From: Poa pratensis
Lineage: Eukaryota > Streptophyta > Magnoliopsida > Poales > Poaceae
Direction: 5' to 3'
NCBI GenBank assembly: GCA_947311845.1
Contig: CAMZMU010000034.1
Coordinates: 93,724,289 to 93,788,288, forward strand
DNA: 64,000 bases
In this document: positions 43,397 to 54,960 of the stretch, piece after piece
Layout of the letters: every line of letters starts with the position of its first letter
Numbering within the stretch: the first letter of the stretch is position 1
Notes under the pieces: model-generated
Told to the model about the DNA's origin: nothing
The model's input: the letters and a program-made list of their open reading frames with translations, nothing else
Databases searched by the model: none
Program-made: the position numbers and the translations under genes

Positions 43397-45653
43397 GAAT
43401 TTTTTGTATATATATAAATTAAAGAACACTTACATCGTCAATTAACAACGGAACTATAAAGACGGGCGGATCCTCAAACCAAACATTCGGTTGGATATCA
43501 CACTCCTTTGCTAACAAATGAGCAACATAGTTTGCATCTCTAGAATAGAAAGTAAAATCTACTTTTGAAAAAGCCGAAGCCTGAATGATATATCTTCAAT
43601 GATAGGCGCTGCTACAGTGGCCGTAAAACCTCCCTCCTTCAAAGTCTCTATCATCTCCAAGCAATCAGATTGGATCATCAGTTTATTTGCTCCCAATTGG
43701 TTTGCCAAGTATAAACCATTCCTGATTGCCAAAGCCTCCGTTGTCGCTGCATCATAAGCAAACTCCACCGGATTATTAGATGCTGCAAGGAAATTACCTC
43801 TGTCATCACGAATCATAACTCCAGTTGATCCTCTCCTCGTATCCGGGTTAAAAGCTGCATCGACATTGATAGATACAAACCCCTCCCTCGCCTTCATCCA
43901 TGTACTCTCCTTCCCTCTCTGTTTTGGATTAGCTGCACGAACAAAATTCGCAACTAAAGTCTGAATATTCATAACCAACTGATGCACTGGTTGCACATTT
44001 TCTCCATGGACCTTTTGGCGCCTAGTCCACCAAATATACCAGGCCGTCGTGATTATCACCTCTCTTAGTTCAGCATAGGAACTTTCCTGGGGATTTGCAA
44101 ACTTACACATTATCAAGTAGTCCAGGACAGCACTGCCAGAGCGGTCTGTTGCACATGCTTCGTCAATCAAATTCCATAAGCCCATCTTCCTCCAAATTTC
44201 TATTGCTCCTTGACACAAAAACAGGGTATGTTTTATGTCTTCACAAGCACATGAGCAGAGTGGACAGGAGCTATTCACCGTAACATGCCTATTCGCCAAG
44301 GCACCCAAACAAGGAAGAATTCCGTGTAAGCATTTCCAGCCGAAAATTTTAATTTTTGCTCGAAGTTTGCTTTTCCAAAGTTCATCCCAAACAGGGCTCT
44401 GACTAGCATTGCCTGATCCATCTATTCTTCTCATGTTATTTCCAAATTGTGACTCCCACTCCATATGATAAGCCGATCTCACTGTAAAGAAACCTTTCTT
44501 GTTAAACTTCCATGCCACAAAGTCTTCCATGCCATTTTGACTTAAAGGAATTGAGAGGATGTTATTAACATCAATTGACCAGAAATTCTCTCTCAAGTGC
44601 TCCTCATCCCAATTGCCCTCTGCATCAATTAGCTCATCAACATTCTTTAAAAGGATATTACCCTTCGGGGTAAAGACTTTTCCATTTGGGCTAAGCGGAA
44701 TCCAAGCATCCTCCCATATATTTATTTGTTTGCCATCACCAACACGCCAGATTGCACCTTTCTTGAAAGTATGCAGCCCAGCCATAATGCTTTGCCATGT
44801 GAAAGAAGAACCTTTATTTAACTTTGCTTCAACAATTTTCCCATCTGGAAAGTATTTGCTTCTCAGCACTCTCGCAAATAAACTTTCAGGTTCTGATATT
44901 AGCCTCCATATTTGTTTAGCCAACATGGCTTTGTTAAAACAATGTGGATCTCTAAAACCCATTCCACCTCGACTTTTCGGCACACACAACTTCCACCAAG
45001 CAAACCAATGCATTTTTTATTTGTCACATCATCACCCCACCAACATTGCGCTATAGCGTCTGTAATTTCTTTGCATATTTTTTCGGAACTAAAAACACTG
45101 ACATCGCATATGCTGATATCGCTTGTGCGACAGCTTTTAATTTCACCTATTTTCCCCCATAGAAAGGGTCTTCTCTAACCGTCCGCGCGTGTGCTGCAAA
45201 ACTCTGTCCACTAAGAATTGGAACGTAACACTTCTGTCCGCCCCAACAAGTAAAGGAAGGCCCAAATAACGGTCTGACAGAGCTTCTACCATAATATTCA
45301 AGGTAGTACAGATTTCAACTCTAGTATCCACATGTGTATTAGGACTGAAGTATAAGCTACATTTGCTTTCACTGACCAGCTGTCCAGAAGCCTTGCAGTA
45401 ATCATCCAAAACTTTCTTTAGGCTCGCAGCATTCTGGTTGTTTGCTTTCATTAGAATAAGCGAATCGTCAGCGAATAGAAGATGTGACACAGAAGGAGCC
45501 TCTCTGCAGACTCTAACCCCTTCAATCTGTCCACGTCTCTCAGCATCCGACAAGAGCGCTGATAAACCCTCTGCAACAATGAGTAACAGATAGGGGCTTA
45601 GGGGGTCACCTTGACGTAACCCCCTAGATGGTACAAAACTTGGGGTGGGTCTC
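43397..45653 (-). mobile_element. 3' half of a minus-strand LINE (split by another LINE)
   Basis: Seen: reverse transcriptase from PSFVPSRGLRQGDPLSPYLL and active-site FADD, a frame-broken link (45013-45150), then the linker MHWFAWWKLCVPKSRGGMGF, a zf-RVT region (CPLCSCACEDIKHTLFLC) and an RNase H domain (FVSINVDAAF, ATTEALAIRNGL, LMIQSDCLEMI) ending at 43559. An A-rich tail (plus-strand T runs at 43387-43411) marks the 3' end. The 5' half continues at 52517-54000. One frame change near 45010 behaves as a single A lost. Confidence 0.85.
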
Positions 45654-45688
45654 AATAGAGTTAAACCGGTGAACTTGAATCGTCTGGG

Positions 45689-48658
45689 ATGGCAAGTAAC
45701 GGCTCGGGCGATCCTGGCGATCCGCCCGGCGCTCACGGCGCGCGCCCGGCCGGTCGGTTCTGGGACGACGCCGCGGACTCGCCGGCGGCGGCTAGGGGAT
45801 GCGGACGACGCCGGCGAACTCTCGCGCCTCCCGCGTGGGACTCGGCGTGCTCGGGATCGAGGTTTGCGTGTCTAGGGGCCCTGACCGCCGCCCCGTCCGG
45901 CCTCGACGGAGATGAGGTTCACGTCGCCGTCCGGGTCGCTCTGGACTCGCTCAACGAAGATGGGCCGCCGCGCAGAAGCTCCTCGCCGGACTTACTCCCT
46001 GCCAGACCAGAGGAGGAAATCATCGACGAGTTCTGGGCGCGCGCGGGTTATCCGTCGCCGACGAGCCGGACATGGGAGCGCGGGTCTTCGTCGACAACAG
46101 GTGAGGATTCTAATCGTGCTTCCTTGTGCAGGTCGGAGCCGAGTCTGCCGAGTTCTGCACCATCGCCGGCGAGCCGGGGCACGAACTCCTCTCCATCTGG
46201 GCTCCGTCTTGCTCGGCCGCCGCCAAGGATGGGGCCGTGGCGTGGCCCTCTACCTCCGCGTCGGGTCACGCCGCCGCCTGTCTTAGGATCCTTCCTCGAC
46301 AAGGCATTGGCTGGGCGAGATTGGCCATCATCTCCGAGTTCATCGACGCCGGTGGTGGCTGTTCCGAGTTCGCCGTCGACGGCCGTCGATCCTACAATCT
46401 CGGAGCCAGAGGCGGGGGATTCAAATTCCATGCAGGTGGGCCCGCGTGAGGTGGATCGTGACCGTCCAAACCAATGGGCGTATCTCTACCGTCCATCGAG
46501 GAGCTGCCCTAGCTCGTCTTTGATCCGGTCTGGTTCGCTCGAACTTCCACAACGCCACCGCTACACCCCGATCTCCGTCGCCTCGCCAGGACCATCGCTG
46601 CCCACCAACGATTCGAGCTGTTCGTCACCGTCTAGCTCGCCGCTGCGACCGTCGTGGGCGAGATCGTTCGCCTCTGTGGCGGCCGCTCCCGCTCGCCCCA
46701 TGGCGGCTCAACCACGGCCAGCTGCTCCGGCTCCTCTCCATCAGCAAGTCACGGGGGCCGGGGCTAACGGACAGCTCGCCGCTACTCCGACGGCGCCACC
46801 CGCTTCGGCTGCGCAGTTCAGGCCGCCGACGGGTCCAGCGGCGTTCCGGCCGCTGCAGAATCCGTCGAGTCAGCCGGGTCCTCCGGCGTACATGCCGCAG
46901 CAGCTGCAGTTCCAGGTGCCCCCATTCATGCCGATGCCACCCTTCGGGTACCCACAGATGCAACAGCAGCAACCGCAGATGCATCAGCCACAAGCTGCGC
47001 CCTCTATGCCGGCGGGACAGGGTCCGAGGCCGAAGAGGAAGAAGAAGAAGTACGGGCCGCCGGCTTTTATCCCGGCGGCACAGCAGCAGCTTCTGTTCCA
47101 GCCTACCGCCATGGCTCCCCCGGTCATCAACCCGAGATACCCGGCGTATCAGTCGTCGGGCCAGCAGCCGTCGGTTCCCTCGGGGCAGGGAGCGCCTAGG
47201 CCTAAACGCAAGAAGAACAAGGTCGTCCAGCATGGGGTTCATGTCCAGCAGATGTTGTCGGGGGTGCAGCCGCAGTCGAGGCCCCCGATGATGCCGCAGG
47301 GACAGTTTCAGCTACCCTACTTCCAGCAGCAGTCTCCTCTCCAACAGCAGCAGGTCCATGCTCAGGGTGTTGGGTCATCCGTTCTGGCTCATGGCGCCGG
47401 GAGCGTGGCCATCATGCGTGCTGGGGTTCGCGTTCATGCGGACGAGCGTGACCGTCCTAGTCCTTGGGCCCATCTACATCGTCGCTACAAGGTGTACTGG
47501 GAGCGGGTTCGTCGCTACTTTGACACGGGCATGGATGTGGATGGAATAGCTGGGTCCTCTTCGCAGCCAACTACTCAGAGGACTTCCATGGTTATTACTC
47601 CTTATAATCCTCATCCGCAAACCCCTCGCGGGATTGAGATTGTATCGAAGATAAGACGTGTCTCACCGGGTCTGTTGGCTAAAGCTGTTCAGGCCGAGCT
47701 CGGCCTTGGTTCGGCCAGCGTTGGGCGGCCCAGCGCTGCTGTGGGCGACTCGACGGGACTGGAGGAGGATGCAACCTCATCCTTGCCTCCTCCGGTCGCT
47801 CCACAGGGGCCACTTGCCCACGGCCCTCTGGGCTGCGACACGGCTCCGTCGCCCATCCGTGCTGGGTCGATGGTTCTCGCCACCAACGTGGTGGAGCTCC
47901 AGGGCAGCGGCGGGGGGTCGGTCTCCGGGGGGGCGTTTTCCTTGCCACAGCCCCCTATGGATGGATTGACCCCTGCCGGTACTTCGGCGAGTGAGGCATC
48001 GACACCATCACAGGCCCACTCGCCATCCTCGGACACGCTGACGGGAGTGGTGATGAATGGGGTGGCTGCTACTTCGTCTACGCCGCCCCATGTCATTACT
48101 ACCCCGGTGGCCACTCGTGTGGGAGGCGTCTTCGCCTCGCCATCCACTCCTCCGGCCCGTCGCAGCGACAGGTTTGGGGTGGACGGGGAGGGTGCTTCCG
48201 CCACAGACGAGGACTCCATGTCGAGGGCGATGCGGCGCAAGGCGGTGCGCAACCTGGACTATTCTGGTATGGATATGAGTTCGAAATCTTTTCTTTCTTT
48301 TTCACCGAGTTCGATTAATTCAAAGCTGAGTAGAGTAGGTTTCAATCTCGGTGATGTTCAGTCTAAAGTACTTGTTTCAACTAATGTCTTGAGGCATATG
48401 GAATATGACCGTCTCACGGTTATTCCTAAAGCCTCGACAGGGTTGTCAGCCACCTATGAGGATGAGGAGGAAGCGATTGCCACACCAGATGGTCAGCTTC
48501 TTTCTCACCTAATTGGTGAAGTGTTGGATGGTGGTTTGGATGACGACGGCTTGAGTTCATTATATGATCTAAAAGCATCCGGTCGGAAATCTAAATCCAC
48601 TGCCAACAAGTCCCGAAAACGCTCCAAGTTATCCAAATCTCCCACGGTTTCCCGATGA
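45689..48658 (+). CDS. LINE ORF1 protein (989 aa), Pro/Gln/Ser-rich
   Basis: Uninterrupted frame starting 19 bp from the element's 5' end (MASNGSGDPGD). Seen: an IIDEFWARAGYP phrase common in wheat LINE ORF1 proteins, long Pro/Ser/Ala-rich stretches, a Gln/Met/Pro-rich segment (about residues 400-440) and two similar basic patches, GPRPKRKKKKYG and APRPKRKKNKVV, that look like nuclear localisation or RNA-binding signals. No clear DUF4283 domain or CCHC knuckle, unlike many plant LINE ORF1 proteins. Known: ORF1 proteins coat LINE RNA. Its stop overlaps the ORF2 start (ATGA at 48655-48658). Confidence 0.8.
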   Translation: MASNGSGDPGDPPGAHGARPAGRFWDDAADSPAAARGCGRRRRTLAPPAWDSACSGSRFACLGALTAAPSGLDGDEVHVAVRVALDSLNEDGPPRRSSSPDLLPARPEEEIIDEFWARAGYPSPTSRTWERGSSSTTGEDSNRASLCRSEPSLPSSAPSPASRGTNSSPSGLRLARPPPRMGPWRGPLPPRRVTPPPVLGSFLDKALAGRDWPSSPSSSTPVVAVPSSPSTAVDPTISEPEAGDSNSMQVGPREVDRDRPNQWAYLYRPSRSCPSSSLIRSGSLELPQRHRYTPISVASPGPSLPTNDSSCSSPSSSPLRPSWARSFASVAAAPARPMAAQPRPAAPAPLHQQVTGAGANGQLAATPTAPPASAAQFRPPTGPAAFRPLQNPSSQPGPPAYMPQQLQFQVPPFMPMPPFGYPQMQQQQPQMHQPQAAPSMPAGQGPRPKRKKKKYGPPAFIPAAQQQLLFQPTAMAPPVINPRYPAYQSSGQQPSVPSGQGAPRPKRKKNKVVQHGVHVQQMLSGVQPQSRPPMMPQGQFQLPYFQQQSPLQQQQVHAQGVGSSVLAHGAGSVAIMRAGVRVHADERDRPSPWAHLHRRYKVYWERVRRYFDTGMDVDGIAGSSSQPTTQRTSMVITPYNPHPQTPRGIEIVSKIRRVSPGLLAKAVQAELGLGSASVGRPSAAVGDSTGLEEDATSSLPPPVAPQGPLAHGPLGCDTAPSPIRAGSMVLATNVVELQGSGGGSVSGGAFSLPQPPMDGLTPAGTSASEASTPSQAHSPSSDTLTGVVMNGVAATSSTPPHVITTPVATRVGGVFASPSTPPARRSDRFGVDGEGASATDEDSMSRAMRRKAVRNLDYSGMDMSSKSFLSFSPSSINSKLSRVGFNLGDVQSKVLVSTNVLRHMEYDRLTVIPKASTGLSATYEDEEEAIATPDGQLLSHLIGEVLDGGLDDDGLSSLYDLKASGRKSKSTANKSRKRSKLSKSPTVSR

Positions 48659-51600
48659 ATGGCATGTTCAAAAATAGCAGAGGTCTTGGTGACTTGGCTA
48701 AACACTTGCACTTCGCTGATTGTATTCGGGACCATAATTTGGATTTCTTAGCTATTTCTGAGACGGGAAGACGTGAATTCCCTCAATCTCTTTTGAACCG
48801 ACTTTCGGGCGGTATAGAGTTTGAGTGGTACTCGCGACCTCCTCATGGACGCTCCGGTGGCATTTTACTAGGCGTCAGGACTGATACCATGGAAGTATTG
48901 GAGGTTACGGATGGCAATTTTCATATCAAAATGCATATCCGTAATAAATCCGATAATTTCATTTGGAGTCTTGTCGCCGTGTATGGGCCGGCTCAGGAAG
49001 CGTCTAAGACTTCTTTTCTCGTTGAATTGGTAAACCTAGCAAAAGATAACCCACACCCTATTATCATTGGTGGGGATTTCAACCTGCTACGGTTTCCGTT
49101 CGAGAAAAGTAAGGGTCGGTTCGACAACCGTTGGCCTCTTTTGTTCAATGCAGTCATTGACAGCTTGAATTTAAGAGAGATACGATGGTGGGAGACAGTT
49201 CACCTGGGCTAATTCCCTCCCTGAACCCACTTACGAGAAACTAGACCGTGTACTGATGGATTCCGATTGGGAAGCTAGATTCCCATTGGTGTCGGTACGG
49301 GCTCTAGAACGTATTGAGGGTTTGTCGGATCATGCTCCCATTCTATTGACCACTGGAGTGCCTAGTCCGCAATGTAAACCACGGTTCAAGTTTGAGCTTG
49401 GTTGGTTACACCGCGAGGGCTTCCATGACATGGTTAAAAGAATCTGGGATTTACCGGTAGCGGGTGATACGCCTATCCAGCGGTGGAACAATAAGATACG
49501 TGCTTTACGTACTCACCTCGTTGGTTGGGCTCGTCATACTGCTGGTCTACTTAAAAAAGAAAAAGTACGACTTTCCTCGATAATCGATGCTCTAGAAGCA
49601 TTAGCAGAAGTTCGATTACTATCCGCGCAAGAAATTGAGCTAAAGAGCCAATCAAATGCACAGATAGCGAATCTACTGCGCGAGGAGGAGTTAAAATGGT
49701 ATCAACGTTCTAAAGCTCAATTCATTCTAGAAGGGGACTCGAATACTCGCTATTTCCATAGTATTGCCAATGGCAGACACAGGAAAAAGCGTATTCATTC
49801 TCTGGTCCAGGATGAAGGAACGATTGAGGGCCAGGAACAACTAAAGTCGTATATTACAAATTACTATAAAGGCCTGTTCGGTGACCCTGAGGAGGGAATT
49901 TCACCTTGGATGAGTCCCGAACAGAGGATATACCCCAGGTTTCAGAGGAGGAAAATAGCCTACTTACTAAACCCTATTCAGAGGAGGAAGTGAGAAAAGC
50001 AGTTTTCCAAATGAAACATAATTCAGCCCCTGGACCTGATGGATTTCCTGCTGAGTTCTACCAGAACTTTTGGGATGTTATCAAGGCCGATCTGCTTCAG
50101 TTGTTCGCTTGTCTTCACAATGGACAACTAGAGTTGTTTCGTCTCAATTTTGGTGAGATAATTTTATTACCTAAGGTTAACGAGGCAGAAAGGATCCAAC
50201 AGTTTAGACCTATATGCCTCCTTAACGTTAGTTTTAAAATATTCACCAAAGCGGCTACGATTCGACTGAACACTGTGGCAGATCATGTGGTTCGTCCGTC
50301 TCAGACGGCTTTTATGCAAGGTCGCAACATCCTTGATGGAGTCGCGGTCCTACATGAAACAGTCCACGAACTACATAGGAAAAAGTTGAACGGGGTAATC
50401 CTGAAAATTGATTTCGAGAAAGCCTATGATAAAGTGAAGTGGTCTTTCATCCAGCAAACTCTCAGGATGAAAGGCTTTTCCTCTGAGTGGCGCGCGTTAA
50501 TTAATAGCTTTGTTTCCGGAGGAAGTGTAGCCATTAAGGTCAATGATGACACTGGCAGATACTTCCAAACGAAAAAAGGACTCCGACAGGGTGACCCGCT
50601 ATCGCCAATACTATTTAACATAGTGGCGGATATGCTGGCAATCCTGATCGAACGCGCTAAAACTGAGGGTCAGATTGAAGGAGTGATTCCACATCTTGTC
50701 GATGGTGGATTATCGATTCTTCAATATGCCGACGATACAATCCTTTTTATGGAACACGATATCGAAAAAGCTCGTAACCTTAAGTTGATTTTGTCAGCTT
50801 TCGAGCAACTTTCGGGTCTTAAGATAAATTTCCATAAAAGTGAATTGTTTTGCTTTGGCGAGGCCCAAGAGAACGCCGCCTTGTATGCCGAGCTTTTTGG
50901 CTGTGAGCAAGGACAATTTCCTATCAACTATTTGGGTATCCCGATTCATTATCGGAGACTTACAAATGCTGAATGGAAAAGGGTGGAGGAAAGGCTTCAA
51001 TTACGTTTAAATAGCTGGAAAGGCAAACTCCTATCTCTGGGTGGAAGATTGGTTCTCATAAACTCGGTACTTACGAACATGGTACTGTATATGATTTCAT
51101 TCTTCCAACTGCCAAAAGGGGTCTTAAAACGATTGGATTATTTCCGATCTAGATTCTTTTGGCAAGGGGATTGTGAGAAGAAAAAATATCGACTGACTAA
51201 ATGGAGTGTGGTTTGCTGCCCTAAAGACCAAGGAGGGCTCGGAGTTCATGACCTTGAGGTCAAGAACAGAGCGCTGCTAGGTAAATGGCTATTTAAACTT
51301 CTTTCTGAAGATGGAGTTTGGCAAACCCTCCTTAGGAGAAAATATGTCGGAGATCAAGCTGTTTCCCAGGTTCTTTGGAAACCTGGTGATTCACACTTCT
51401 GGGCAGGCCTCATGGCTACAAAGAAGTTCTTTTTCCCACATGGCTCTTTCTCAATTAGGGATGGATCGGAAATTCGTTTCTGGGAGGATATTTGGCTTGG
51501 CCAATCTACCCTCAAAGAACAATATCCGGCTCTATATTCTATTGTTCGAAACAAAAGTGACACGATCGCGAAGGTGTTGGATACTTTCCCACCAAATGTT

Positions 51601-52338
51601 TCGTTCAGAAGAAGTTTACTTGGAACAAGACAAGCATCTTGGAATGCTTTGCTCATCCGATTGGATTCAATCCATTTGTCGGAAGGTCCAGATAAGTTTC
51701 AATGGAATCTCACGAAGAACGGCAAATTCTCGGTTGATTCTATGTATAGAGCGCTCATTCTACCCGAAATTCCAGTCGATAGTTCTAATAATAACAAACT
51801 TTGGAAGATGAAATACCACTAAAAACTAAAGTGTTTGCGTGGTATTTACGTCGAGGAGTAATTCTCACCAAAGATAACCTTGCCAAACGCAATTGGCACG
51901 GAAGTAAAAAGTGTGTCTTCTGTCAACACGACGAGACCATTACACACTTATTCTTCCAGTGCGAGTTCGCTAGGTCTATATGGTCAGCCATCCAGATTGG
52001 TTCTACCTTACATCCCCCTAATTCTGTTGCTAACATTTTTGGCAACTGGTTAAATGGAGTGGATCCTAGGTTCAAACTATTCAGTAGGATGGGAGCGATT
52101 GCTGTTATTTGGTCGCTATGGCTATGTAGAAATGACAAGGTTTTTAATGATAAAAATGCTTCTCTTATGCAGGTTATTTACCGGTGCACAGCGACGCTAC
52201 GAGCATGGTCACCCTGCAGCGTGTGGAGCACCAGACTTTTTCTTGGAGGTGGCGTCGAGACTGGAGGCTGCGGCCAGGGAGTTATTTTCCCGGCATGGGT
52301 GGCAACATAGACTCCGGATAGACCTACCAGCATCTTAG
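48655..52338 (+). pseudogene. LINE ORF2: endonuclease, reverse transcriptase, zinc finger, frameshifted
   Basis: Seen: MNGMFKNSRGLGDLAKHL start, endonuclease motifs (AISETG, AVYGPAQE, GGDFNLL, RQFTWANS, LDRVLMD, SDHAPIL), reverse transcriptase motifs (APGPDGFPAEFYQ, LKIDFEKAYDKVKW, RQGDPLSPILFNI, active-site YADD), linker (FWEDIWLG) and zf-RVT (CVFCQHDETITHLFFQC), ending HGWQHRLRIDLPAS near 52338. Frame changes: near 49193 (+1 or -2), near 49897 (A lost), 51811 (A lost), 52212 (C lost) and 52237 (T lost). No RNase H follows. Reads overlap ORF1 by ATGA, suggesting termination-reinitiation. Confidence 0.85.
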
Positions 52339-52516
52339 GCGGATCTACAATTTCTCATTTTGATATGTAATTCGCCTTTTATCTTTTACTTACAGACTTG
52401 TGTGATGGTGAACGGTGGCTGTGTGCATCTTAGCTATGCAGAGGCCGGGTGTAATGCTTAAACCTTTTAAGTAATAAAAGCCCTTTATCTAAAAAAAAAA
52501 AATAGAGTTAAACCGG

Positions 52517-54000
52517 ACAGTATAGGACACCGATCTGACACACTCCATAATCATATTGACCCACCTCTGATCAAACCCCATTCTTACCATAATTCCTTCA
52601 AGAAATACCCATTCAACTCTGTCATATGCCTTGTGCATATCCAATTTAACCGCACAAAGGCCATTCTTTCCAGATTTCTTCTTTATTGTATGTATACTTT
52701 CATATGCCACTAGTACGTTGTCCGTAATTAACCTCCCTGGAACAAACGCACTTTGTTTTTCACCAATTATCTCAGGTAGAATATTTTTCAACCGATTGGC
52801 GAGCATCTTACTAAAAATCTTATAAATAACGTTGCATAAGCTAATCGGTCGAAACTGAGATACCTTGTCCGGATTGTCCACTTTCGGTATCAACACAATA
52901 GTTGTATTATTTCAACCGTCTGGTATCACCCTTGAGTTTATTGCTGTTAAGACTTCAGACACGAGCTCATTCTTCATCATCACCCAAAATCTCTTGTAAA
53001 AAATAGAGTGGAGGCCATCTGGGCCAGGTGCTTTCAGATCACCAATCCCCCATAAAGCCTTCTTTACGTCCTCTGGAGAATAAGGTTTTAGCAACATTTC
53101 GTTCATAGCTTCAGTAACTCGTACATCAACTTTATTCAGCACACTATCATTAGGCACAAAAACTTCTGAAGCAAAAAGGCTCGCAAAATAATCCATTATA
53201 ATTGGTTTCGTATTATCATTGCCCTCGACAAAATTCCCTCCGTCATCCTTAAGACCTTTTATAAGATTCTTCTTTTTCCTTGCCGTAGCACAGTGGTGAA
53301 AAAAACTTGTATTTCTATCACCTTGCCTGAGCCAATTTGCTCTTCCCCTTTGCAGCCAGATAACTTCTTCCTGCTCAAATAAATTTTCCAGGAACAAGAG
53401 AATATCATGTTGCCTACTCAGAGCTTCCTCCGTCATTGGTCCTCTTCTCACCTCCTCAAGCTCTTTTTTCAGATTATCAATCCTCTTTTTCGGGCTCTTT
53501 AAAATTTCTTTATCCCACTTATGCAAGTCAGTATGCACCTCGCCAAGTTTTCCCATCAACGCTTTACCTGATAGCTTTGCTTTCTCCCACAATTTGTTAA
53601 CCACCTCCTCCACCGATGGTTCTTCTAGCCACCTTGCCTCAAATCTCTTTGGGCAATTTGACGTACCAGATATTTTTTCTTTATAAAAATCAGTATCTAC
53701 CACTATTGGACGGTGGTCAGATTTTGTCATTCCTACATTTATAAGAGCTGCGAACGGAAACAAATTCTGCCACTCTGCATTACAAATAGATCTGTCCAGT
53801 CTTTCTCTTATTTTGCCTCTTCTCCAGGTGAATTTGTCTCCTATGTAGTCCATATCCGTAAGACCACAATCATCTAGGCAATCATGGAAAGCTTCCATGA
53901 ATCTCAACGGCCTTGGGTTACCCCCCTCTTTTTCACTATAAAAAAAAAATCTCATTGAAATCTCCAAAAACGAGCCATGGGCCGTTGAGTTGCGCTAAGT
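52517..54000 (-). mobile_element. 5' part of the split minus-strand LINE
   Basis: Seen: from about 54000 the minus strand reads the end of an endonuclease (LAQLNGPWLVFGDFNE, FTWRRGKIRERLDRS, SDHRPIVV), the connecting helices, [35 protein letters not shown] and [12 protein letters not shown] up to SYTVRFN, where the other LINE is inserted. It lacks the beginning of the endonuclease, so the element is 5'-truncated. A T-run (53941 region on the complementary strand) is one base too long for the frame; another break is at 52905. Confidence 0.85.
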
Positions 54001-54263
54001 CTCCTGATTTTTGTTTTTGAGTGTTGAGTTACGTAACTGGGCCATGGGCCGCTGTGTGTTTGGGGGCGAGGTGGGGTGGGGTTTGATCAGAGCAGTAGTC
54101 CATACGTAACTCAACATACATGTCCACAGGTATCGTGCGGAATAAATACTACTGTAGCTGAATACTCAAAGTACCTCATACGTATGTTATATATACGAAA
54201 TATTTTGCCAAAAATAATGGGTATTCATCTGAATACCCATGAATTAAGCTGGGCCCGCCACTG
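54001..54263 (+). other. Spacer ending in an inverted CAGTGGCGGGC repeat terminus
   Basis: Holds TGAATACCCATGAATTAAGCT then GGGCCCGCCACTG (to 54263), the inverse of the repeat end seen at 42995. With the 42995 end it brackets the whole LINE nest. Confidence 0.45.
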
Positions 54264-54863
54264 AGCACATGTAGGCTCTTGGCTTTATCTATTACAGATT
54301 AGATTTAGTTTTGATTCCATTAGATTTAGTTGGGAGAAATATGTACAATAAGCACATGTAGGAATACATTTTTTTGATAAGTTTTTATGGGTACAAGTAC
54401 AACGCACACTATCATCATAACAAACGTTGAGACGACGTTATTGAATACCAGGAGTAAGATGCGTCCGCGGTCATCGAACTTGTGTACCTTGATCACTTTG
54501 GTCACCGTAGTTGGAGAGGTGCGATTTTCATTGATATATATTTCTCTCTGAAAAATTCAGTTGCAACAATATACAACTCCCAGGTCAGCATGAATGACGA
54601 TGTAATCCAACGATTGGTGACTTGATTATGCTCTGGTTGACTGAAAATTAACAACACATATACCATTTTAGGACGCACTAAAAATATCAAATAATGTTTT
54701 TCTTGGTCCTTGTATTGCCTAGTGAGAAAAATTAGTACCAATCGTGAGAAAAAAAGAAGAAAATGAAGTAAAGATAAAATGAGAAAAAGGTTAATATAAA
54801 AGCGAAAAAAGAGGAGAAGAAGAAGTAAAAATAAAAAGAAACAATAACAAATAAATTATTATA
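54264..54863 (+). repeat. Tandem duplication, unit A (about 600 bp)
   Basis: From CACATGTAGGCTCTTGGC to AACAATAACAAATAAATTA. The same order of phrases recurs from 54961. AT-rich, no coding capacity. The two units are diverged by substitutions and indels. Confidence 0.8.
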
Positions 54864-54960
54864 AATAGTCATCACATTAAACAATGAATTAACAAGAAAA
54901 CAACAAAGAAAAAACTATGATTTCTTAACCACCACGGAAAATAGTCATCACCGGCGATCT

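Larger units (their letters stand above)
45670..52500 (+). mobile_element. Full-length LINE inserted in another LINE
   Basis: Seen: flanked by the 16-bp duplication AATAGAGTTAAACCGG at 45654-45669 and 52501-52516, with a poly(A) tail at 52491-52500. It carries ORF1 (45689-48658) and ORF2 (48655 to 52338) on the plus strand and a short 3' UTR. It sits inside the reverse transcriptase of the minus-strand LINE, exactly between ...SYTVRFN and GLTLLRPTPSF. ORF1 is intact; ORF2 has about five small frame breaks. Length and two-ORF plan fit a full-length plant L1-like LINE. Confidence 0.93.

Noticed and set aside
46625..47242. 205-codon minus-strand frame
   Set aside because: Mirror of the Pro/Gln-rich LINE ORF1; Arg/Leu-rich artefact.
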